Of a stretch of 64,000 nucleotides of DNA, positions 37,703 to 49,500 are shown in pieces. Made by a program: the position numbers and the translations under genes. Position 1 is the stretch's first letter. Each line of letters starts with the position of its first letter. Below the pieces are notes generated by a model. The model made no database searches and was not told the origin of the DNA. It worked only from the letters and a program-made list of their open reading frames with translations. Source of the DNA: Vespula vulgaris. Lineage: Eukaryota > Arthropoda > Insecta > Hymenoptera > Vespidae. The stretch spans positions 17,185,058-17,249,057 of the forward strand of contig NC_066587.1 in assembly GCF_905475345.1 (NCBI RefSeq), in the 5' to 3' direction.

Positions 37703-37740
37703 TCTTACTTATTTATTTATTTATTTGTTTATTAATTTAC
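37703..37740. repeat. (TTTA)n array
   Basis: About eight TTTA/TTTG units. Confidence 0.9.
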
Positions 37741-39436
37741 TTTCTTATATTTTCCTTTCTTTCTTTCTCTTTCTTTCTTTCGACGATAAATTATTCCTGG
37801 AGCTCCCTTCTCTCTCCTTCTCCCTCTCTCTCTCTCACCACCAAAACCCATTTCTTTTTTTTTCTTTCCTCCACGAGGAGCTAAAAAGATCGTTCCGATT
37901 TCTGGATAACGCGTATATCCGTTCGGCGGTCGTTTTATCCGGATCGTAAAGATGCGAAGAGAAACGAGGTTTAATAGGTTTAATCGTTTCTCCTCTTTGG
38001 ACCCTTTTTCGTTCGAAAGATATTCAACTGCGTGCGAGAGGTCTCGTGTCTTGTCTTTTCTTCTCCCATCCTTTCTCTCTCTCTCTCTCTCTGTTTTCTT
38101 TTTCTCTTTTCGTTCTTTTCCATTTCTTTCTCTCTTTCTCATACGATACTTTCTCGAAGTACGAGAACGTAGTCTCCCGATCGAAATCGAAATTTATTTT
38201 TAAAACCCGATTCGCCTTCCCGCACCTAACGCACATCCTCCTCCTCCACCACCTCCTCCTTCACCTCCTCCTCTTCTTCTCATCGTTGTCGTCGCATTCG
38301 TACGCGTAAAACAAGTCGCCATGGAATGCACGAAGAACGAAGAACCAAGAACGAGAGAGGAGGTTAAACGAGTTTCGCGAGTTTGAAAACGCTCGCGGTG
38401 TCTAGACCGGTCACTCATCCAATATTTCTTACCGATCCGATCCGATTCGATCCGATTCGATTAACTGTATTCTCTAATACGAAATAGTACTTAATATTGT
38501 TATAAAGAGAGAGAAAGAGAGAAAGAGAGAAAGAGGGAGGGAAAGAGAAAAGGAGAGAGATACCTTTATTCGACAATAATAGAGTTCGTAAAATGGTTGA
38601 AATCGAAATAGGAGATCGCGTCGACTCAGGATAAAGGAGAAGGGGGGGGGGGACCTTTGCTAAGGTAACGGAAATCGTCTTGAAAGGGACTTCCTTTAAA
38701 CTGAAAATGGAATACGTTTCTCTCTCTTTCTCTCTCTCTCTTTCTTTCTCATTCACATCGGAGAACGCCTCTGTAAGCATAGAGCACGGAATTTTACGTG
38801 CAACTCGCGATATGAATTATCGTACGTCGGTACGATTAATGTCGCCATTTTGCGCGGAGGAGCATTTTAATGTCCGCCGCGTACAAAGACTTCAACCGAT
38901 TTCTGCGAGTTATTATGATGTTACCGCACGGTCCCTGTTGCGCGCGTTGCAGTTACCGGAGAGACGTATTCGCGTTTACACGTACACGTATATCACATGC
39001 GTGTATATATATGTATATATATATATATACACATACACACATTTGTATGAATGTATTCTATGTATATAGATATTTTAGTATAGTCGTATATACCGGCAAG
39101 AGTCGTAGCCGCTTGCTAAGAGCTCGGTTGTGTATATACCATGCACACCTATACGAAATGAGAGAGAAAGAGAGAGACACGGAGAGAAAGAGAGAGATAG
39201 AGTATACGGGCTTCGCATAATCAGCAAGCTGCAGAGACTACACGACGGCGGTCAGTGCAAGGATAGCGCACGTGTGAAATATGCATTCACTCCGCGAGAC
39301 AATGCAAGCCGGACACTAAATTCTCAATCGCGATAACTAAACTACGTGGCAACATTCGCGTACACGCAATCCTACACGCTCGAATATAAAGCTCGCGCGG
39401 TCTGTGTGTGTCTCTAGTAATCGACGATACTCTTTC

Positions 39437-39467
<31 letters not shown>

Positions 39468-41120
39468 CTATCATCTTCTTTCTCCCTTCACTCTTCTTCC
39501 ATCCTTTTACCGATAGGACGCGATGGCAATCCTCTGTGCCGTACCGAATTAGGTCCCAACGAAGAAGGACTCGGAGATTGTCCTTTGACCGAGCCGACCA
39601 CACGAACTTCACAAATTTAACACTTGGACTCTCGTTCCTCCTACTCATCCGAATATAATACCTAATCAAAGTTTCAACGACTTATCTCGTATTTATGTGG
39701 TGTGTCCTGTCTGTCTACCGGTGTGGATTTAATACTGTTTCTTTTTTTTTTCTCTTTATTTTTGTTTGTAACCTGACAATCTTTCAGCCTTTAATAAATT
39801 AGAAACGAAGGATTAGGTATATATATATCGTTTGGTTGATATAAATCTGTAAAAGCAACGTGCTCACTCTAAATTATCGAACGTTATCAGAGAAGTCACG
39901 TTTTCCGTAACGCGCGTTTAACAATTTATCTTCTCTCTCTCTTTTTTACTGGCTATATTCCGCGATCTAAAACGCAGATCACGGTTGAACGCGACCTAAC
40001 GTGGTTTGATCGACGTAGCAGGACAGAAGCCACGTGTTTTTTTTTTTCTTTTGCTTTTTTTCAAACGGCAATTCCGTTATCTCGCGTAAAGCATCGAATA
40101 AGAACGAAAAGGGTGTGAATGGGACTTGTTCGTAGGGACGGGAAGGATTGTCAGGAATTTAGGTTACATTCTATACGCTTTCAACTATCTATTTTATATA
40201 TATCAGCAAGCAAATGAAGATAAACCAAGAAATTTCTTTTTTCCTTCCACATTTCCGTGTCCATTCAAATATTTTTAGAACTTAATTTAATAAAGCTAAT
40301 TGCATTTCCGGCATTCTTGAAAAAAAAAAAAAACGCAAAGTGTATTTGTTTTCTCTTTCTCTATCTCTTTCTCTTTTTATTTTTCTTTCTCTTACTCATT
40401 CATTCGCTAATTAATTTAGATAGCCCAGCCTCATTTCACTCAGGAGTATCATTTCTCGTGTTTGCGTTAAGTCAGATTTTTACAAGTTCTCTTTTTCTCT
40501 CTTTCTCTCTCTCTCCCTCTCTTCCATTTTTTGTTTTATCTTTCTTGCCAGCCATTTTTACTCGCGTTTACAGTTTATTTCCGGTGAATATTTCCAGGAA
40601 CACTCATATTGTCTCTCAGGAATAATTCCAACAAAAAAGTTTTCTCTTTCTTCGACCATCTCGTGAAAAACAATAGATAGATGTATTATAATTTAGAATA
40701 GAATATTTTCAACCGTTGCCGTTCTCGTTTTCTCTTTTTCGAAGAATAATTATTTTCTTCCATTAAAAATTTTCGACAGAGATATATATGCTCGTCGGTT
40801 TTAAAAGCGGAAGAAGAAGAAGAGAGAGAAGAAGTTCCTAGATAATAATTACTAGGAACATAAATTCGATCGGAAAGTCGTTATTTTCCATAGGATATTC
40901 TTCTCCTTCTTTTTCTTTTCTTGATTTTTCTTTCTTTCTTTATCTTTTATTTTTTTTTATTTTTTTTAACTTCTCTTTTCACGTTTTAATAAAACGTCGT
41001 TCGTTCTCTAGTTATAGTCATTTCCCTCTTTACGAATAACGTCAAGCCATTTGCCATTTTACATTTTTTTCCTTTTTCTTTTTTCTTTTTATTTGTTTTT
41101 TTTTTTTTTTTTTTTGTCGA

Positions 41121-41321
41121 ATGTCAGTAAATTATACTCACGCGAAAGTGGCCGACGGTGAAGTAAGAAACTCGCTTCCGATGGAGTTGAACGATGCAAA
41201 GGAGTATTTTACTCGTCGCTACGATACCGTCGTTAAGGGCTTGTTAATTAGAAAAGTGGCAGAACAGGATCGTCCTATGGGGACACACGTAGGACTCACG
41301 TTCGTTAACTTACACGTCTAG
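41121..41321 (+). other. Unrecognised 66-codon ORF, possible terminal exon
   Basis: An ATG-initiated frame of normal composition (MSVNYTHAKVADGEVRNSLP...) ends in TAG. It is preceded by a 30-base T tract and an AG at 41127-41128 that could act as a splice acceptor. An AATAAA lies 110 bases past the stop, at about 41431. The start context is weak and no family is recognised. It could equally be chance. Confidence 0.15.
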
Positions 41322-42239
41322 ATCGTGTTCAGGAGAAGTCGAACGCGTTGATAGAACTTCACGACAAAAGAATCGCGAAATTACCATTAATTTTCACTAA
41401 CCACGAACGTAACTTATAATCTTTTCGCAATAAAACATGGCTCAACCGTTGGATAAGGATAGGTGTGTAGGTAGTAGGCGTTTCAACGTTGAAGTCAGTG
41501 ACAAGAGTGCTTGTCGATGTATTTCTAATGAAATTTTTTTCTTTTCCTCTTTTCTCTTTTTTTTTTGTTCTTCTGTTTTTGCGACTTCATCGAGATTGAT
41601 AATTTTATTCTATGGACGTTCGTTATTTACTCAAAGCTAAAGTGTTAAAAAGTTTTAAATTTGCATTGATTAAAAGGGTTGTAGATCATCTAGATTGATT
41701 ACAAGGACGAGAGACGATAGTATTAACGATAATGATAATATAAATCTTTTGTATCTAATTTTTCTTTCCTTCTCTCTACTTTTCTTTTTTTTTTTCGTTT
41801 TTATTTCCATTTCGTTTTTCGGGAAAAATTCGCGAAGGAACGAAAAAAGGAGTGAGAAAAATTTATGAAAAAGCGATCGAGTCGATTCGCTCAGATTGGA
41901 TTTAAACACGATCGGATATCTCGATAATGATCCTTAATTATCGGAACTATGGAATATCTCGTGCAGAGGAATTAACGAGCGAGTTTTTAACGTCATAGCT
42001 GCGCTCGATTGCCATATTGATTATTTTCGAAATAGGATTCGCGATAGGGAGCTCTTGAATTGTACAGCCGAATTTAACAGGTAGAAGTCATTAAACGAAA
42101 TAATAACCGATCGTGTTATACGAATTATAGCGTGTAATGTATGGGAAAGAGAGAAAGAGATATATACATATGGGGCTTTGGTTTCATAAGCTAGAACACA
42201 ATCGTTATCGCTAGTTACCTAGTGACACCGTTAACCCGC

Positions 42240-42271
<32 letters not shown>

Positions 42272-42840
42272 CACACATACGTATACATACATAAATACAT
42301 ACACAAATCGATACATATTTGTATATATTTATGTGAACACACACGCACATATATATATATACGCATCAATATGCATATTATTTGTAATACCAAGTTGCGT
42401 ATAGTCCCTGAGGTAAGCACGGGCCGTTATTCGCGCATCGAATCGATCGAATTGCTACGCATTGCTGTTACGCTAGGCATCGATTACACGGCTATTACGC
42501 GAGATCGTTGCTCGAGTGAGCAGCTTGAGAAGGCACGAGAAAATGAGATTCGAGAACAGTTTGCTGCTCCGACAGATTTTTTCTTTTCTTTTCTTTTCTT
42601 TTTTATCTTTTTCTTTCTTTTCTTTTCTATTCCTTTTTTTTTTATTCGTTACTCTTCCAACAACACCCTCACCCCCTCACACATCACGTTTCTCTTGAAT
42701 GGTATTATTTTGTAGAATTCTATATCTTTTTTTTTTCTTTCTCTTTTCCTTTTTTTTATGCTCTTTTTTTTTCTTTTCTTTTTTCATTTTTTTTCACTTT
42801 TTATTATATTTTCCTCTTGGAATTTTTCTTTTGATTTTTT

Positions 42841-42842
<2 letters not shown>

Positions 42843-42891
<49 letters not shown>
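42843..42891. repeat. (GA)n array
   Basis: Forty-nine bases of perfect GA, after a 130-base T-rich tract. Confidence 0.95.
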
Positions 42892-42892
<1 letters not shown>

Positions 42893-43273
42893 GATAGAAA
42901 TTGTTGATTCATTGCATGAGTTCGCAGACGGCCAGGAATATTAATGCGCATACCGCGGTTTTCGCGTAGGGCTTGCGCAAGCTTTAGCTTTAATTACTTT
43001 CGCGTACCTTCATATTCCGGTCTCAACCTTTGCCTCGAGCTAATGTAAATTTTGAAACGTTGTTCGAAAAAGAGATTTTAATATCATCCTCGAAGAATTA
43101 CGATATTTTTTCATGGTCAGAAGAAGTAGAAATAGTAGATGTAGTAAGAGAGTTAAAGAGGTTCAAGTAAAAATGGTGGGAAAAGATGAACGTTGGTGTC
43201 GAATTCGATGGTGCCGTTAATTTCGACGAATTCGTAGTTATTTTAATCGATTTTTTTTTTTTTTTAACAGACA

Positions 43274-43303
43274 AAGAAAAAGAGAGAGAGAAAGAGAGGG
43301 TAA

Positions 43304-43334
<31 letters not shown>

Positions 43335-43336
43335 AA
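43274..43336. repeat. GA-rich tract
   Basis: GA with AAAG and GTAAGG interruptions. Confidence 0.88.
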
Positions 43337-43876
43337 CACGTTATTCCTATTTCCTCGTATCGATCAGATTTCTCTTACCGTATAGTCTCCTAGTTCGAAG
43401 GTGTATTACTTATTCCAACGATGTAACGGTAACAAGATGCGATGACAATGTAAATAGACGTGACTCGATTAGCATAGGGCATTGTTTCGTTCTGAGAGAT
43501 GCTCTTGGAAAAGCACCACTGCCTACAACTTCTGCATCGGAATGAGAATTTTAAGTGATCGAGAGTTGAACGTATATACGAATATCCTTTCGAGATAGAA
43601 TGGTTTATACGTTTTAATCGGGCATTCCATGAGTATGGATGTTACTCTCTCTCTCTCTCTCTCTCTTTCTTTCTGGCTGCTGTCTTTCTATCTTACGATT
43701 TAACGGCACTCATTCCTTTTTTACATTCGCTTATTTAGTTACCGTTTATGTTAATTCGCATTTGTCTCAAATAGACGTATATATGTATGTTAAATTACTT
43801 GAAAACGATTTTAAACGTTCGAACCTACGAATTAACTCTACTGAACTTATTTACGAGAGAAATCATTCGCGATTTA

Positions 43877-43877
<1 letters not shown>

Positions 43878-43928
<51 letters not shown>
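43878..43928. repeat. (TA)n array
   Basis: About 50 bases of TA. Confidence 0.95.
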
Positions 43929-43933
<5 letters not shown>

Positions 43934-44296
43934 TACAGCGTGATTATTCGATGAAACGATTATCTATGTTCTAACTTCGTAGGATTATCGAGCCCTCAAC
44001 CTCACCTCTACCCCCTGCCTCTGTCATCCGTCCCCTGTCCCCTCTGTAAACTTTGGCAAACTTCTCGAAGAGGCAAGACTAATCGATATTCGATGTATCG
44101 TGTATATGAAAATTTTGTAATAGGGTGAATGAGACGGGGAATGAGTATTTCGATCGTACAATATGGTCATAGTTATAACGGAGAAGAAAAACAAAACAAA
44201 TGGCGAATTAAAAACATGAAAATAGAATATTTTATTATTCAGTCATATCTCGTCATTGTATTAATATCTTTTTCTTCTATTTGTTTTTTTTTCCTT

Positions 44297-44501
44297 TATT
44301 ATTATTATTATTATTATTATTGTTGTTGTTGTTATTGTTGTTGCTGTTGTTGTTGTTATTATTATTAACATTATTATTATCATTATTATTATCATTATTA
44401 TTATTATTATGATCATCATCATCATCGTCGTCGTCGTCGTCGTCGTCGTGTTCATCATCGCCGTCATCCTTATCGTCGTCGTCCTCGTCGTCGTCGAGTT
44501 T
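44297..44501. repeat. (TTA)n-(TTG)n-(CAT)n-(CGT)n triplet tract
   Basis: About 205 bases of triplets changing from TTA to TTG, back to TTA, then CAT and CGT. Each block differs by one base from its neighbour, as expected if point mutations seeded new expansions. Confidence 0.95.
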
Positions 44502-45285
44502 TTACAAATAAGAGAGAAAAAAAAAAAGAAAAAAAATCGAAAAGAAGGAAAGGTAGAATCGAAAGGTGGAAAAGAAAATGAAAAATTACAGACGTAGACG
44601 TGAAAAAGATGGATAAAAGAAAGAAAGAAAGAAAAAGAAAAAAAAAACAAATTTCACATATATTTATGAGTACATTTCAAGGCACGACATATATTTTTTT
44701 TTCTTTTTTTCCTTCTCTCTCTCTTTCTCTCTCTCTCTAACTTCATATTCACTTTTTCTGTTTCACATACATACATACTTACATACATACACGCACATAT
44801 GCATACGTACTAACGATTCTATTTTATACTCGGAATTTTCTTCTCTTTTCTTTTCTTTTTTTCTAATCAAATTGCAAATACAAATATATAGATATAAAAA
44901 AAATGGGCGCTCGTGAGTTTAGAACAATGAGAAAGATTAAAAAATAAAGTAAAAGGAAATAGAAAAATGGGAAGAGAAATGCACGTTATTCGTGAATATC
45001 ATTCTAAGACTAGTAGGTGTATTCTCAAAATTCGATCGATTCAAAACAAAATCTTAGAAACGTCTATTGCTTGAAATTTAATATATATATATATTGATAC
45101 ACACCTAGTTATTCGCGAAAGAGTTGGAAACATTCGTCTAATGCTAACGAGGCTGATCGAATTTCAAAGTTTTCTCGTCGAACCTGTCTCGTCGTCACTC
45201 GCAGTTTTATTTTTCTAACGCGAAGCAAATTTGTTTCTTCGAACATTTCTTTCTAAGCATTCGAAACAAAGAGAAAAAGAGGGAG

Positions 45286-45289
45286 GGAG

Positions 45290-45379
<90 letters not shown>
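45286..45379. repeat. (GATA)n-(GA)n array
   Basis: Five GATA units then about 70 bases of perfect GA, the longest GA run in the window. Confidence 0.96.
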
Positions 45380-45381
<2 letters not shown>

Positions 45382-45522
45382 AATGAACGGAAAATAGGAT
45401 AAAGAAAGAAAACGAAATAAATAAGGATTTCGTCGTGATACTCACGCCACGATATTTTACAAATTGTTTCTCATATTCTTCTTTTCGTTTCTTTCCTTTT
45501 TTTTATTATTTGCTTTCATTTT

Positions 45523-45566
45523 TTATTCATTCATTCATTCATTCATTCAGTCATTCATTCATTCAT

Positions 45567-45597
<31 letters not shown>

Positions 45598-45599
45598 TC
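45523..45599. repeat. (ATTC)n-(TTTA)n array
   Basis: Nine ATTC units pass into nine TTTA units. On the receptor's strand the latter contain repeated AATAAA words. Confidence 0.95.
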
Positions 45600-45765
45600 A
45601 CCAACACGTTCCGTTACGATGCGCGTAAAATTTAAATACGCAAATTAAATCTTACTAGAACTATTATTACTAAACATCATTATATTATAGCTACTGTTTT
45701 TAGGAAGTGGTATCACCGCGCAGCTCGACGAAAAATCGTTTCTCGTCGTTTATAAATCGTTTTCA

Positions 45766-45771
45766 TTTATT
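45766..45771 (-). terminator. Candidate poly(A) signal downstream of Tollo
   Basis: AATAAA on the receptor strand (TTTATT on the plus strand), about 825 bases past the stop codon and embedded in AT-rich non-repetitive DNA. Further AATAAA words lie at 45566-45599 inside a TTTA array, and others lie beyond. Which one is used cannot be told from the sequence. Confidence 0.3.
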
Positions 45772-45779
45772 TAAAATCC

Positions 45780-46596
45780 GCGCGCGAGGAAGAAAAAGTA
45801 AAAAAAAAGAAAAAGATGAGATAAAATAAAATAAAATAAAACGAGAAAGGAAAGAAACGCACGTAAGTAATTACTCACTTGCATACATATTATGATACAG
45901 ACTCGCGGGCGGGCGCGCAAAGGAAAGAAAAACAATAAAAAATAAAAAACAAAAAAAAAGGAAAAATATAAAGAACCATTGATTCGAATGGCGTCGATCT
46001 CTCTCGGGTGGGAGGGGGGAACAATTCGGCTTTTAAGATCGATCGATCGATCGCAAAGTCGAACTTTGTAAATCGCGAAAGATAACTACGGACATATGTA
46101 CAACGTGACTTTAATCTATCAATGATATCTTTCTCTTTCTTTCTCTCTCACACATATACACCGGACTCATTCACGAACTTTACAAACAAGAATTTTCTTT
46201 CTCTTTTCATCACACATTCCTCTTTCTCTCTCTCTCTCTCTTGCTTTCATTAACGACGGAAGAAGCACCGTAATTCAACTCTCACATCCTATGTACAATA
46301 ACAACAAACGATTTTATCGTGCTAAGCATACTCTCCACGTTCGTATATTATTTATATATCGCGCATATATATATATATATGTGTGTGTATACATATATTT
46401 ATATAATGTTTATCGTTTCTACAGCCGCTCCTTCGATCATTTATATATACACTCTCTATTGCACACACAAGAGAAAAAAGAAATAAACAGAAAAAAAGAA
46501 CCACAGGATCGATACTACCACTAGACGATGGATGTCACTTAGTCGCACTAAGACATCACGAAGATCGATAATAATATAGTCGTTAACTGTCGAGGT
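45780..46596 (-). other. Probable Tollo 3' untranslated region
   Basis: This DNA directly follows the TAA stop of the receptor gene on its strand. It holds AT-rich tracts, (AAAAT)n at 45826-45842, GATC repeats near 46040-46055, a short (TA)/(GT) tract around 46367-46400, and pyrimidine tracts. No other gene is visible. Its limit depends on the poly(A) site chosen. Confidence 0.4.
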
Positions 46597-49500
46597 TTAT
46601 ATATGTACGGAGACCGTGCGCGATCCATTGGACGTCCTATTGTTGTGCTGCCGTCGGACAGGCGGCGGTTGTCTACTTCTCTGCGTGGTCCTTTGATTGT
46701 TAGGGACGTCCGGCAACGCGAATCTGAGTTTTTCCCAAAAGAGCTTGTCGCCCCATTGGAGATAAGTGTTCGTCTTTAAATACAAACGTATGTCCGGATC
46801 TAGATCACGCTGATGAACGTCACCAACGAGTACTAGGATCAACCTACGTCTACGATCCCTCAATACTTGATGATGAGCCGATTTGAAATCGAAACGGCAC
46901 CACTCGGACTTGATAAAGTTCTCCGAGAGTACCATGATAGTCCGCCTCGACGATTCGACCGCTTGTACGATCGTATCGGCTATGAAACTTCCGACAGGAA
47001 AGTCACGATAGTGAAGACAAAGTTTATAGGAAGGATTTCCCATCTCCAATACCGGTGCCAATTCCTCGGCTACGAATGCCTCGTCCTTCGAGCTGTAGCT
47101 AACGAAAGCGTCGAAGAGTTTGTCCCTATCATCTCGATCGACCTCGTGATTTCTGTAGAATATTCGTACGCCGAAACGCGAATGAAACCACACCCGAAGT
47201 TCTTGACGAAATATAAATGCTAGCATACATAGCAGCATGATAACCAAGGAACTCGCCAGCGTGGCAACCAGAAGCGGCAAATAGTCCTGCAACACTTGTT
47301 TCTCGATGATGGTCTTCGTATAATTTCGATGCACTTCGTTGTCTATAGCGACCGCACCGGTACACGAGGAACTGGCACTCCCATTAACGTTCGTGTCACG
47401 ATCGTTTGCCGTTACGGAGAAGCCAAACTCGTCGTCGGTAAATGTCTCGTCGCCGAAGGCCTCGAACTCCGTGACGTTGTAAACGCAACGTAACTCGGAA
47501 GCGTCCGTTACGCGAACGTTCGGTTCGCGTATCCATTCGCGATAACTCTGAAGATAGTCGCACTCGCAGGACCACGGATTGGCCGATAGGCTGACCTCGA
47601 TCGACGATGGTAACGTCCAGACCGCCAAAGTCGTAAGCCGGTTGCTTTGCAATCTTAGGACTCGCAACGAACGTAACGGCGCGAACGTGTCGTTACCGAT
47701 CGAGACGAGCTGATTCCGTTGAAGATGTAGCTGCCTAAGAGCGTCCAATCCCTCGAACTCGTGTCCCCGCAACTCACGAATCCTGTTGTCCTGCAAGTGG
47801 AGATCCTCGAGGTCGCGCAGACCGTTGAACGACCTGTTCTGCACGATCTCGATGTTGGACGAGTTCAGAAAGAGGACTTTCAGCTTCTTACGACCGATGA
47901 AAGCGTGACTGGACACGACGCGGAGATCGTTACCGTCGAGGTAGAGCCGAGTGGCGTCCATCGGTATCTGTTCGGGCAGTTTGTTCGTGTGACCGCCGTT
48001 CGAACAGTCGACGACGTTCGCCGACCAGGATTGATCGTGATAGCAAGTGCAGTTCAACGGGCAGGTCATTTCGCAGTCGCAAGCGTCGAAGTCGCAGCAG
48101 TGGCAGAGGGCGAAGCAGTGGGTTTCGTATTTGCAGAGGAATTGGGAATGGGAGGCCTCGACCAGAGGTACGAACGCGTGTTCGCGGTCGTAAAGAAGTT
48201 TGCAGTAGATGCTCTCCAGGTCCATCACTCTCGGTTGAACCCGCGTTTGGTTTTGACGGTTTACGCGTTGCAACCATTCCATCGTACAGTCGCAAAGGTA
48301 TTGGTTGTCGCCGATGTAGAACTCCGGCAAAGGTTTGTCCGGTGGTACGGCGCTGATCCGCAACGCGTAAGGCTCGAGGTTCCGTATCTGATTGCCCTTC
48401 AGATCGACCCGCGTCAAATTCGGTTTCTTGAAGAAGGAGTAACTCTGCACCTTCGATATGAGGTTGTCGTTGAGAAAAAGCAATTCGACGCTCATAGGTA
48501 TCGCGTTGCCCGTAATCTCCATTAGCTTGTTCTCACTGGCGTCGAAGGTACTCAACTGTAATTGGCTCTCTATTTCAAAGTAATTCCCTAGCTCGCGTAT
48601 CTCGTTCGAATGTATGTCGAGCCACTGGAGTCCCGTCGGTATCATCGCGTAATCGAACCACTTGAGTTTGTTGTCACTGACGTTCAACCATACGAGATTC
48701 GGTAGATTGGTGAAGAGCCCGGCAATGTCGGTCAACTGGTTCCCGTCGAGACGTATGGCCTGGAGATTGAGATTCTCGTCGAACGTCCCCGGCTCGATGT
48801 ACTGTATCCGATTTCTCGATAGATTCAAGATCTTCAATTCTTTGATGCGATCGAAGATGCCCTTGGTCAGATTCCCTATGTGATTCTCGGTCAACCGAAG
48901 ACCGTAGAGTTGCGCCACGTGGTCGAAGGTGCCACTCGGTATCTCGGAAATGAGATTCTCGCCCAGGTCGAGAGTACGCAAGAGGGGAGTGGCTTTGAGG
49001 GCGTCCGGCACCGATGTCAGTCGATTACCGTTAAGATGAAGATCCTGGAGGGACGAGGCGTTCTTCAACGAGCTCGGGTGTATCGTGTGGATTCTGTTGT
49101 TGTCGAGGGAGAGCAAGCTGAGCACGTAGAGTCCACTGAGCGTGGTAGCGTCTACGACGGTCAATCTGTTGTCACTGAGAAGTAACGTGTGGAGATTGTA
49201 GAGGGCGGAGAACGTGTTCTCCGGTAAACTCTCCAACAGATTTTCCTGTAACCGTAAGATCTGTAGGCTGTAGAGGTCGCGAAACACCGTCGGATCCAAT
49301 CGAGTTATCCGATTGCTCGACAGATCCAGCACGACCAATCTGACGAGACCACCGAACGTTGCGGCGTTAACCCACTCGACCGTCAGTTCGTTGCGCGACA
49401 AGTCCAGCACCAACAATTGCGTGAGCTCGCCGAAGAGCCCGGGCGGTAGCACGTTCAAGGTGTTGTTCCTAAGATGAATCTCTTGAACGCTTCTCGCGTC

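Larger units (their letters stand above)
37331..42239. other. Noncoding DNA, T-rich tracts and unique islands
   Basis: No supported gene. Unique islands: 37331-37410, 38290-38500, 38755-38990, 39205-39410, 39660-40300 (AT-rich), 41115-41510 and 41930-42230. A G11 run sits at 38642-38652. Degenerate GATCCGATTC repeats lie at 38428-38461. T-rich DNA covers 40320-40400, 40900-40980 and 41065-41116. CT or GA tracts lie at 38078-38092, 38511-38568 and 39430-39470. Confidence 0.6.
42240..45779. other. Repeat-rich noncoding DNA downstream of Tollo
   Basis: No supported gene. Unique islands: 42385-42570, 42935-43230, 43350-43630, 43975-44280 and 45080-45240. A plus-strand frame from 42371 reads about 69 non-repetitive residues before entering a T-rich tract; a donor-like GAG|GTAAGC lies inside it at 42413. 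TA repeats occur at 42240-42275, and T-rich DNA at 42575-42840. Confidence 0.6.

Noticed and set aside
47761..48525. 254-codon open frame antisense to the receptor gene
   Set aside because: It lies entirely within the receptor coding exon on the opposite strand; such shadows are common in GC-richer coding DNA and its composition is not that of a known protein.
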